13,077 nt of DNA from Chloroflexota bacterium (GTDB taxonomy: Bacteria; Chloroflexota; Dehalococcoidia; SZUA-161; SpSt-899), in the NCBI GenBank assembly GCA_018657655.1, contig JABHWQ010000216.1, positions 1 to 13,077 of the forward strand, given 5' to 3'. Shown in pieces: positions 1 through 7,474 of the stretch. A model generated the notes under the pieces. The model did no database searches and was not told where the DNA came from. It saw only the letters and a program-made list of their open reading frames with translations. The translations under genes and the position numbers were made by a program. The number at the start of each line of letters is the position of its first letter. The first letter of the stretch is position 1.

Positions 1-61
1 AGCCAGTCAGTCAGCCATTACAAATTCTCTTATTCAACTGTGGGACGCTAGTGTTTGATTT
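1..61. other. Short region downstream of the GH95 gene
   Basis: These 61 bases follow the GH95 stop codon on the minus strand. I see no gene start, convincing hairpin terminator or other recognisable element. The stretch is too short to tell whether the operon ends here. Confidence 0.4.
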
Positions 62-2836
62 TCAACGTTTGCTCAGCACGTAAATCGCGCCTTCCATGGT
101 CTTAAATTCAATGACTCCCTCATGGACGGCTTTCTTAACGGATTGTCCAGAGGTGCTGATCTGCCACATTGCAGGTTCAGGTAGTTTGACCCTGCAGGGT
201 TTTCCGGCGAGTGAATGAATTTTCACCTCGCTTACCTCCTCATCTGTCCAGCGCGCCGTAACCTCGAATCCCCCACGGGCGCATAATCCAGAAAAATGAC
301 CACTGGACCAAGCCTTCGGGCAGGCGGGGAGCAATTGGATGTATCCGGAATGACTCTGGATCAGCATCTCTGCAATGCCTGCTGTACCGCCAAAATTGCC
401 GTCGATCTGGAATGGCGGATGCGTGTCCCACAGGTTGGGCATGGTTCCACGTGAGAGCAGAGTATTAAGCAGTTTGTAGGTTCGCTCTCCATCTTGAATG
501 CGCGCCCAGGTATTCAACCGATGCGCCATGGCCCAGCCTGTGCTCTTGTCGCCGCGCATATTGAGCGATACCCGTGCAGCAGCCAGCCATTCGGGCGTCG
601 TGTTGTTAATCAGTCCACCCGGAAACAACCCCACTAGCTGTGAAATGTGCCGATGGTTCTTTTCGTGGCCAAACTCCCCATACACCGTCTCCTTTCTAAA
701 CTCCTTGATTTGACCGGAAGCACCGATCTGAATAGGGTCCAACAACGGTAACTGCCGCTTGATTTCATCAATCAAGGGGTCATCTGAAATCCCAAGTAAG
801 GCAGCCGCTTTTATGGTGAGTAAGTGTCCCTCGTAAATCAACGACTGGTCATACGTACTCCCTGGCTGAGGAGATTTCAGATGATTCTCAGGTGAATAGG
901 ATGGTGTACATAGCAGGAGCTCACCATAACCGGGAATGTTTTGCACGACCTTCGATGTAAACAGACTGGAAGCCCGCAAAAACGGCCAGATACGTTTTAG
1001 TATATCCTTGTCCTGTGTAAACGCATAGTATTCCCACATGTTTTGAATAACAAAAGGGCCCGTTCCAAACCCTGACGTATTTCCTATTCCACCACAGTGA
1101 TAGGGGGAGTTCCCTGTGCCCGCCATCATTCCGCAGTCGTCGGCCAGGGCTTTAGGGTTATGCTTTTTTACAAGCTCCACTGCCATCCGGCTCCGGGCTT
1201 CCAGCCCGGCCTCAAAAAAATCCATGAATGGACCATAGGTTTCGCGAAGATTTGTATTAAATGCCGGCCAGTAGTTCATTTGCAGGTTGATATTCGCCCA
1301 ATAACCACCGGTCCATGGCGCAAATTGATTCGCATTCCAGGTTCCCTGAAGGTTCGCGGGCAGACAGCCCAGACGCGATGAGGCGATCAAAAGATAACGG
1401 CCATAATGAAAATACAAAGCTTCAAGATAGGGGTTTTGGGGGGTCTTCTTGTACTGTTCCATAAGCACATCTGTCGGAACCTTTTCCTGAGCCAGCGATT
1501 CATCAAGCTTCAGGGCGACACGCGAAAACAGTTCTCGATAGTCCGTCCGATGTACATCGCGAAGCTGAGCCCAGGTCTTTTTGCATGCGGCATCCAGAAC
1601 CTTTGTAAGCTCCTCATGCGGATGCGGAAACCCCTTAAGTTTCAGACCATAATTCTCATTTGAGAACACCGATGATTCCATTTTATAATTTGTGCCGATA
1701 GAAACGATCAGGCTAACCTCATCTGCGTTCTTTATCTCAATGCCATCCGGCAAAGCGCGCACATGCCCCCCCGTTGCCACCACCTCACATTGGCCTTCGT
1801 ACAGGAGTCCGAATGTTTTCATTTCTCCTTTGAAAAGAATTCTGTTCTCTGACACCTCCACTTTCCCTGTGCGTGAGCTATTAAGAAATGGTAGCTTTGC
1901 CTTGACGGTAAAATTGACACTCCCTTTTTCAGATGCTGTCTCGCGCAATACAAATACCCGATCCGGATAGGAAGCGAACATTTCACGCTGATATTTAATT
2001 TTGCCGACTCGGTAGGATACACCTGCAACAGCCTCGTTCAGGTCGAGGGTTCGTTCGTAGTCCTCCACCGCTTCAGAGTCGCCAATGCCGACAAAGCCGC
2101 CAATATCAGCTAACTGACACGTAGCGCCTTTGTTATTCTCCAGTTCAAACAAGAAGTGCTTATAATTATCCTTACTTGAGGTCTTAAATGACAATTTCTG
2201 ATGCCTACGAGGGAAATCTATTCCGGACCTGGCATCAATAACAGTCCAATTCTTGCCATCATTGGATGCTTTCACTTTCCAGTTCAAGGGGTCCCGGTCT
2301 GGGGAATCATTAGCGGACGTAAATGAGTACTCCGGTAAGGCCTGGGCCTGGGCATCGTGCAGGACAATACGAATCCAGTGAGAACCACGCCCCTCTTCGG
2401 TAAACCATTTTGTTCCTGGATTATTATCCAATAGATTCTTCGGTACTTGCTTAGTATGGGAGGCACTGGCGGTAATAGCTTTAGGACCGCCCATATCGAG
2501 ATTAGAGACCAACATAATATCGGCGAAACTTGTCAAACAACGCCTATTCCAGGCATCATATCCCCTGTCGGCCCACAGGGATTTATCGGTAAACTGCAGT
2601 CGCTCCTCTGTAACACCACCAAAAACGTTCACACCGAAATGACCGTTTCCGAGCGGCAGGGAATACTTCTCCCACCCATGCATGGTATTTTCGGCTGGCT
2701 TATTATACCGCATTACCCACGTAGACTCCGCCGCGTTTCCGTCCGGGGCGACGTCGAATGTTTCGGCGGCGAACAACTGACCGGCAAGGGCCAGGGCAGC
2801 TACTGTGAGTGTGGTTTTTATTTTTTGGGTGTTCAT
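62..2836 (-). CDS. GH95 family alpha-L-fucosidase, secreted, with an internal F5/8C-like module
   Basis: A 924-residue glycoside hydrolase of family 95, which removes terminal alpha-L-fucose (some members act on alpha-L-galactose) by an inverting mechanism. Residues 1-23/24 form a signal peptide (basic start, ALALAGQLFA core), so it is exported. The GH95 N-terminal domain begins near residue 55 (SLPLGNGHFG) and resumes near 258 (DYERTLDLNEAV). Between them, about 105-250, is an F5/8C/CBM32-like module (NNPGTKWF, KASNDGKNW). The catalytic barrel shows family hallmarks: PANLQGTW, WANINLQMNYW (N515, N517), CTPSYSPEN (E650), HRHISQLVGLFPG and FQIDGNFGG (D812). From memory these correspond to N421/N423, E566 and D766 of Bifidobacterium AfcA. 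GH95 proteins are usually near 780 residues, and the insertion explains the extra length. It is the last gene visible in the operon, 29 nt after the beta-helix gene. An AAAAGG Shine-Dalgarno 6 nt before ATG supports the start. The first 33 codons copy those of the neighbouring gene. Confidence 0.93.
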   Translation of the reverse strand: MNTQKIKTTLTVAALALAGQLFAAETFDVAPDGNAAESTWVMRYNKPAENTMHGWEKYSLPLGNGHFGVNVFGGVTEERLQFTDKSLWADRGYDAWNRRCLTSFADIMLVSNLDMGGPKAITASASHTKQVPKNLLDNNPGTKWFTEEGRGSHWIRIVLHDAQAQALPEYSFTSANDSPDRDPLNWKVKASNDGKNWTVIDARSGIDFPRRHQKLSFKTSSKDNYKHFLFELENNKGATCQLADIGGFVGIGDSEAVEDYERTLDLNEAVAGVSYRVGKIKYQREMFASYPDRVFVLRETASEKGSVNFTVKAKLPFLNSSRTGKVEVSENRILFKGEMKTFGLLYEGQCEVVATGGHVRALPDGIEIKNADEVSLIVSIGTNYKMESSVFSNENYGLKLKGFPHPHEELTKVLDAACKKTWAQLRDVHRTDYRELFSRVALKLDESLAQEKVPTDVLMEQYKKTPQNPYLEALYFHYGRYLLIASSRLGCLPANLQGTWNANQFAPWTGGYWANINLQMNYWPAFNTNLRETYGPFMDFFEAGLEARSRMAVELVKKHNPKALADDCGMMAGTGNSPYHCGGIGNTSGFGTGPFVIQNMWEYYAFTQDKDILKRIWPFLRASSLFTSKVVQNIPGYGELLLCTPSYSPENHLKSPQPGSTYDQSLIYEGHLLTIKAAALLGISDDPLIDEIKRQLPLLDPIQIGASGQIKEFRKETVYGEFGHEKNHRHISQLVGLFPGGLINNTTPEWLAAARVSLNMRGDKSTGWAMAHRLNTWARIQDGERTYKLLNTLLSRGTMPNLWDTHPPFQIDGNFGGTAGIAEMLIQSHSGYIQLLPACPKAWSSGHFSGLCARGGFEVTARWTDEEVSEVKIHSLAGKPCRVKLPEPAMWQISTSGQSVKKAVHEGVIEFKTMEGAIYVLSKR
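2738..2836 (-). repeat. Leader repeat, copy 1 (first 33 codons of the GH95 gene)
   Basis: The first 99 nt of the GH95 gene match the first 99 nt of the beta-helix gene (5599-5697) at 87 positions by my codon-by-codon count, without gaps. Similarity covers the signal peptide and the mature motif around VAPDG, then stops abruptly at codon 34. The motif is normal for the N-terminus of beta-helix enzymes but not for GH95, so this copy is probably the recipient. Confidence 0.85.
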
Positions 2837-2865
2837 GTGATACCTTTTTTTTTTGGGGGGGGCTA
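2837..2865 (-). promoter_or_regulatory. Intergenic homopolymer tract and ribosome binding site of GH95
   Basis: On the minus strand the 29-nt gap reads TAG (a second stop after the TAA of the beta-helix gene), C8 (2855-2862), A10 (2845-2854), then GG and TATCAC before the ATG. The end of the A run plus GG makes an AAAAGG Shine-Dalgarno (2843-2848) with 6 nt spacing. Two adjoining long homopolymers in so short a gap are unusual and prone to length variation or sequencing error. Confidence 0.7.
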
Positions 2866-5697
2866 TTACTTTGAGACTTTGATGTAGTCTAAGTTGATAG
2901 AGTCATGGGAACCAGCTTCAGCTTTCAGGGAAATTATGTTAAGGCCCGCCTTCAGTGAAACCTGGACTGTGTGGCTGTTCCATGCCTTCCAGTTACCGGT
3001 TGACTTTAAGTTGAGCATTTTACTCTTTTCTCCATTCACATACATACCGATAACTTTGCAGTCCCCGTGACCGGCTGCATATTGAATGAGAACGTTATGT
3101 ATTCCCATCTCATTAACCTTGACCGTGAAAGAAGTTGTTGCCGATTTCTTCTTATAATATTTGCCAGCATAACCCTTGCCTGAGAAACCGTGATGCTCAC
3201 TTTCGCCCCCTGCACCATCGCTCAACTGAGCCTTCTCAGCCTCATACCGTCCCTCTGCGGTGGGAGGGACATATGCGGGACCAACGATCGTCTCTGACTT
3301 GAATCTCTCAAGCATTTTTTCCTGTATCGCAGCAGCGGAAGCATGAGAACTTTTGATTCCCGAATAGATCACCAGGTCGTCGCTTTTTTCAATGCCATTG
3401 CTCGAAGTTGTTGCGGTGAGGACAACCCGTCCGGTGCCCTTCAGTGTTACCAATCCTTTGCTGTCAATTGAAGCTATGGCAGGGTCACTGCTGGTGTAGG
3501 TGACCTTGGCAGATGAGAGATCGGCCTCATAAGATTTTTCTGTCTTGCCAGTTAGGCTTGTCTGTAGTGTGTCACCGGACTTAGCTTCCAGGTATATATC
3601 ACTACCCTTGCCCTTTAGGAAAACACGGTGCAGCTTGCCATCCTTTGGTGTAAACGGGAAACTTTTAAGCAGACCGATTTTACTGGTATCAATGGATTTT
3701 ATCCCCATCGCAAAAGCTGGAGAGCTCTCTTTTAGACGGTAATCACGTTCTTTGGCGTTGACAAAATTCGGGTCCGTAATCTCACTGTTTTGGTCGACAT
3801 TTTTTGCCTTTTCCGCATCCTGCCACTTGCTGAGTGAACTTCCCCCTTTTGGAAAGTTAAATTTGCCCTGCTTGTTAAAGTAGATGTTGTAGTCCATCTC
3901 GCCAAGGGAGCTGGAATTTCTAAAGTTGAAGACCTTGCGGTCTGCTCCGTCACCATGCACAGCTCCATCGCCATGGACTCTTTGTGCATGATCGCTGTAG
4001 ATGATATTGTTATAGAAGAACAGCTTCCTCGCCGGTTCAATATAGTGGTCTAAGTTAGCTGCTCCGTGTTCAGACAAACTTGCATCAAATACATTGTTAT
4101 AAATCAGATTATCGACACCTTTTGACATGAGCTGAGCATTGACTGCTGGTGCCTTCGTTTCATAGACAATATTATTCTTGATTGTCCAGTAATCAGAACC
4201 ATCGTCCAGGAAGATACTATGTCCGCGCCATCCGCCCTTGGCTTTTCCCGTGTAAGCGTTTATGATGATGTTGTTGTCAACGATATTACCACGGCCTCCT
4301 CCCCAACATTCGATACCCCCGCCATCGGCAGAATCGGCGCCAAGGTCATACATGTAGTTGTAACGAAAGATGTTTTTGTTGGAGTGTATATATTTATCCC
4401 AATCAGAAAACTTCACGTGTCCCAAGCCCACAGAACCCCGTACGCCATAACGGGCTCCTTTCAGTGAGATCCCATAACGTCGTGACTGATGAATGAGGTT
4501 GTGTTCGATAATATTCTCAGCGCTCTGATAAATCTGCACACCTGTTGCGTGATTCACGGTTGCCATGATATTAGAGATTTCATTATTGCTGATGATGTTG
4601 GCTTTATTGATCACTTCGGTGTTGTCTTTATGAAGCAGCAGGCCGGCGAGGTAGACTCCGCTGTAGCCGAGGTTTGTCATTTTGCAGCCGGATACCGAGT
4701 TGTTCTGTGCCCATCCATACATAGAGACTGCGTGGAGTGGTGCATCATGGAGATCGCAGTCAAGAACCTGAATATTCTTGGCGTTTTCCATCAGGATAAG
4801 CGACGTACGAAGCGTTTCCGGGTAGTCGGCATTATGACGTCCATACCCATCAATTTTTGTTCCACTGTAACAGGGCATGCTGGCGATAAAGTCAGTAAAG
4901 AGTATTTCCAGTCCCTGGATTTTTATGTTGCTGACTGCTTGCTTGCCACTTTCACCCTTGAACGTAAAGACGCTCTTGACCGTTGGTCGGATAACAGCAT
5001 CAAGTTCTTTTTTGTTTTTGGGATAGTAGTAGAGATATCCGGCGTCAGAATTTACCGCCCATTCTCCAGGTGTATTGATAAACTCAACATCGCCAAGGTA
5101 GTAATGTAATCCTCCGCTGAATTTGCTTTTGGGATAATCGCTGACAGGTTGGTTATTGCCATTCAACTTGATTTTAAGGTACTCAGACATCCAGTCGCCT
5201 TGATAGTAGGCTTGGACGTTGCGGATCGACTTAGGCTGCTTCCATTTGTTTTCTTTGGCGATTGAGGCAAGCTTCCCATCGACAAGTAGAGACCAAAACT
5301 CAATATCTTTACTAATCTTGGCTTTCATAATGCCGTCTTTATAGGGTTCCCAGTTTGTCACGGGCACCCCACCAATGATGACAGGTTTTTCATTCTTGTA
5401 ATTTCGGTACGTGATATACTGGCCGTCTGGGCCGCTGTCGCGCTGATCAAACAGGATGCTCTCTTTGATGTGGTACACGCCACCTCGTATGTTGACGACT
5501 ACGGATTCTTTTGAATCTTTATTGACCTTCCTCACCGCATCCCGGGCTTGGGCTATGGTGGCAAAGGGGCTCTTTAGGGTTCCCGGGTTTGTGTCTTTTC
5601 CGTCCGGGGCGACGTAGAATGTTTCACCGGCGAACAACTGGCCGGCAAGGGCCAGTACAGCTAGCGCGAAGGTGGTTTTTATTTTTTGGGTGATCAT
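2866..5697 (-). CDS. Secreted right-handed parallel beta-helix glycosidase, GH141-like, with Big_2 and CBM6/35-like modules
   Basis: A 943-residue exported protein. Residues 1-23/24 are a signal peptide. The mature start (FYVAPDGKDTNPGT, then PFATIAQARDAVRK) and the block at about 205-226 (EFINTPGEW, GYLYYYP) are typical of GH141 and related beta-helix enzymes; characterised GH141 members include an alpha-L-fucosidase acting on rhamnogalacturonan II and a xylanase. Asn-rich beta-helix coils run from about 255 to 660 (NIIEHNLIHQ, NIVDNNIIIN, WTIKNNIVYE), ending in DPNFVNAKERDYRL. Acidic residues near DGGGIECWGGG (458-468) and FLDDGSDYW (496-504) are candidate active-site positions, by inference only. 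A Big_2-like Ig fold follows (about 700-780, TYTSSDPAIASID), then a CBM6/CBM35-like module at 816-943 (RYEAEKA, NLDYIKVSK). It begins 16 nt after the GH29 stop, which is a TAATGA double stop. Alternatives are another beta-helix GH or a lyase. The beta-helix fold is certain, the family less so. Confidence 0.75.
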   Translation of the reverse strand: MITQKIKTTFALAVLALAGQLFAGETFYVAPDGKDTNPGTLKSPFATIAQARDAVRKVNKDSKESVVVNIRGGVYHIKESILFDQRDSGPDGQYITYRNYKNEKPVIIGGVPVTNWEPYKDGIMKAKISKDIEFWSLLVDGKLASIAKENKWKQPKSIRNVQAYYQGDWMSEYLKIKLNGNNQPVSDYPKSKFSGGLHYYLGDVEFINTPGEWAVNSDAGYLYYYPKNKKELDAVIRPTVKSVFTFKGESGKQAVSNIKIQGLEILFTDFIASMPCYSGTKIDGYGRHNADYPETLRTSLILMENAKNIQVLDCDLHDAPLHAVSMYGWAQNNSVSGCKMTNLGYSGVYLAGLLLHKDNTEVINKANIISNNEISNIMATVNHATGVQIYQSAENIIEHNLIHQSRRYGISLKGARYGVRGSVGLGHVKFSDWDKYIHSNKNIFRYNYMYDLGADSADGGGIECWGGGRGNIVDNNIIINAYTGKAKGGWRGHSIFLDDGSDYWTIKNNIVYETKAPAVNAQLMSKGVDNLIYNNVFDASLSEHGAANLDHYIEPARKLFFYNNIIYSDHAQRVHGDGAVHGDGADRKVFNFRNSSSLGEMDYNIYFNKQGKFNFPKGGSSLSKWQDAEKAKNVDQNSEITDPNFVNAKERDYRLKESSPAFAMGIKSIDTSKIGLLKSFPFTPKDGKLHRVFLKGKGSDIYLEAKSGDTLQTSLTGKTEKSYEADLSSAKVTYTSSDPAIASIDSKGLVTLKGTGRVVLTATTSSNGIEKSDDLVIYSGIKSSHASAAAIQEKMLERFKSETIVGPAYVPPTAEGRYEAEKAQLSDGAGGESEHHGFSGKGYAGKYYKKKSATTSFTVKVNEMGIHNVLIQYAAGHGDCKVIGMYVNGEKSKMLNLKSTGNWKAWNSHTVQVSLKAGLNIISLKAEAGSHDSINLDYIKVSK
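3940..3975 (-). repeat. Imperfect 18-bp tandem repeat coding HGDGAV/HGDGAD
   Basis: Two adjacent 18-nt units (3958-3975 and 3940-3957) match at 13 of 18 positions and encode two six-residue HGDGA-type units at residues 575-586 of the beta-helix protein. It looks like a small in-frame duplication in a loop between coils. Confidence 0.6.
5599..5697 (-). repeat. Leader repeat, copy 2 (first 33 codons of the beta-helix gene)
   Basis: Partner of the block at 2738-2836 (87 of 99 nt identical). Here the mature motif continues naturally into the beta-helix domain (GKDTNPGT), so this is the likely source copy. Its first 24 nt also resemble the start of the GH29 gene (21 of 24 identical). Confidence 0.85.
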
Positions 5698-5713
5698 GTT
5701 ATAAATTTTCTCA

Positions 5714-7474
5714 TTATTTATGGATAGGTCGTAAAATGACAGCCTTCAAGTTGAACAAAGCCTCGCTCTTTTTTTCGGTCATCTTGAGACTGAATGTGTA
5801 ATTGGTGATCTCTGGTAAGGTCAAAACTCCAGCACTCAGCTCCTGATACTTTTCCCAACCACCGGTTCCCTTTACTGTGCCTGTGAGGCTCTGCTCAGCA
5901 GCTTCCAAGACAAACTGGCTACCACCTTCCTTGGATGCATAAACGAATATAACCTCGAACTTGCCAGGGATCACCACCTCTTGCTTCCAGGTGGCGACAT
6001 TGTCTTCAGAAGTCCACCACCCCAAGTTCTTGTTTTCACCCTCATATTTGAGGGCGCCGGAACCCGTGATTTCAGCTTTTGTAGCGCTCAATACTAGGTC
6101 ACCCTCTTTCAATGGCAAACTTGCATCTGGCAACTCGAAGGTTTTGATCGCCCCCGGAGCTGCCACAAGCTTAATGACTGAGCTATACTCGTTGCTACCT
6201 TTAGCGGGTATACGAATCAGCAAAGACTTGCCCTTGTTCTCTGCACTCACTTTTTCCTCAGAATTCATGAGCATTACCTCTTGAACGTCTGCATTCAAAC
6301 CGGCCACGGTTAGCTTGCCATCTGCTGGCCAATCGAAAACGTGTAGATAAATCGTATCGCCTTTTTGAAGCACACGCCCCCAGTCTTGAAGAGGAATGTC
6401 TGCAAACTTCGTTTTATAAATCGCCTCACTATGGGTCTTGAGCCAGTCGCCCATTCCCGCTAATCGGTCAAGGCATCCTGGAGGAAACTCTCCCTCGGTC
6501 GTCGGGCCAATATTGAGTAACAAGGCACCACCTTTAGAGTTGATATCTACCAGTTTTTGCACGAGCTGTTTGGTCGTCTTCCAGTTTTTATCGTGTTCTT
6601 TGTATCCCCACGAGTGGTTGATGGTCCAGCAGGCTTCCCAGTAATAATCAAGTTTTGTGCCAGGTGTGAATTGCTCAGGAGTTCCGAAGTCGATTTTCGA
6701 ACTGTTGCGTTTACTAACTCGGTTATTGATAATAGCTGTAGGCTGGATCTCGCGGAGGTAAGCATACAGGTCCTCACCATCGGCCATACTCCAGTTCTTC
6801 CACCAATCCCCATCAAACCAGAAGATCTGAGTATCGTAGCGGTCGACCAACTCCTTGAGTTGATTCTTCATATATTGAACATACTCTTCCTTAGCATTGG
6901 GCCCGGCCCAATCAGGATTACCCCATTTTGTCCAAAAATCACCGCTAGCTGGTTTCTGAGTCGGGTGATGCCAATCGATGATGGAGTAGTAAGTGCCAAA
7001 CTTTATACCATATTTTTTGCATGCCGCACTGAGCTCTCCCAGCAGGTCTTTTTCAACACCGGCCGCATCTTTGATATCGTACTCGGTGTACTTGGAATCC
7101 CATAAACAGAAGCCATCGTGGTGCTTGGTCGTGATGACCATGTACTTCATACCGGCCTGCTTGGCCGTTTTGATCCACTCCTCGGCATTGAATTTTGAAG
7201 GATTGAATCGCTTAGCAACCTCAGAGTATTCCGCTTTAGGAATGTCTGCGCCTGCTTGAATCCACTCGGCGTAACCATCGATCTGTTTACCTTTCCAGGA
7301 TCCTGCCAGTGTTGAGTAGGAACCCCAGTGAATGAAGAGTCCAAATTTTGCTTCCTCAAACCACTGCATTCTAGCACCAAAGTCTTCTTTACTTTCTTTA
7401 GCCGCTAGCGGACTTATACAAGCTAACGCAACTGCAGTTGCCATGAGTATGTTTTTTGTTTTTTTGGTGATCAT
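5714..7474 (-). CDS. GH29 family alpha-L-fucosidase, secreted (internal start preferred)
   Basis: A 586-residue enzyme when read from the ATG at 7474. GH29 enzymes hydrolyse alpha-L-fucosides with retention. The N-terminus is a signal peptide (KK-rich start, hydrophobic ATAVALACISPLAA), probably cleaved near residue 25. An ALAC segment is not a good lipobox. The catalytic barrel follows at once with the family motifs WFEEAKFGLFIHWGSYS (38-54), TTKHHDGFCLWDS (115-127), YYSIIDWHHP (162-171) and IFWFDGDW (217-224), whose D221 is the expected nucleophile, then LLLNIGPT. A C-terminal beta-rich region (about 440-586) has a sugar-binding-module look (LGWWTSEDNVATW, GGWEKYQ) but no confident family. 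The A-rich Shine-Dalgarno AAAAGAG lies 6 nt before the ATG. An upstream in-frame ATG at 7501 lacks one. This frame is continuous with the preceding gene, which is probably not the functional arrangement. Confidence 0.85.
   Translation of the reverse strand: MITKKTKNILMATAVALACISPLAAKESKEDFGARMQWFEEAKFGLFIHWGSYSTLAGSWKGKQIDGYAEWIQAGADIPKAEYSEVAKRFNPSKFNAEEWIKTAKQAGMKYMVITTKHHDGFCLWDSKYTEYDIKDAAGVEKDLLGELSAACKKYGIKFGTYYSIIDWHHPTQKPASGDFWTKWGNPDWAGPNAKEEYVQYMKNQLKELVDRYDTQIFWFDGDWWKNWSMADGEDLYAYLREIQPTAIINNRVSKRNSSKIDFGTPEQFTPGTKLDYYWEACWTINHSWGYKEHDKNWKTTKQLVQKLVDINSKGGALLLNIGPTTEGEFPPGCLDRLAGMGDWLKTHSEAIYKTKFADIPLQDWGRVLQKGDTIYLHVFDWPADGKLTVAGLNADVQEVMLMNSEEKVSAENKGKSLLIRIPAKGSNEYSSVIKLVAAPGAIKTFELPDASLPLKEGDLVLSATKAEITGSGALKYEGENKNLGWWTSEDNVATWKQEVVIPGKFEVIFVYASKEGGSQFVLEAAEQSLTGTVKGTGGWEKYQELSAGVLTLPEITNYTFSLKMTEKKSEALFNLKAVILRPIHK

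Noticed and set aside
2845..2862. A/C homopolymer gap as an intrinsic terminator of the beta-helix gene
   Set aside because: There is no GC-rich hairpin and no T run on the minus-strand transcript; the gene order and 29-nt spacing favour read-through.
2447..2887. Plus-strand open frame of 146 codons across the GH95 start and gap
   Set aside because: It lies opposite the GH95 N-terminus and depends on the homopolymer tract staying in frame; no recognisable protein.
4489..5109. Plus-strand open frame of 206 codons opposite the beta-helix gene
   Set aside because: It is wholly antisense to a clear coding region, shows no recognisable domain, and its composition is explained by the codon pattern of the gene on the other strand.
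6557..7105. Plus-strand open frame of 182 codons opposite the GH29 gene
   Set aside because: Antisense shadow of conserved GH29 catalytic motifs; no family resemblance of its own.
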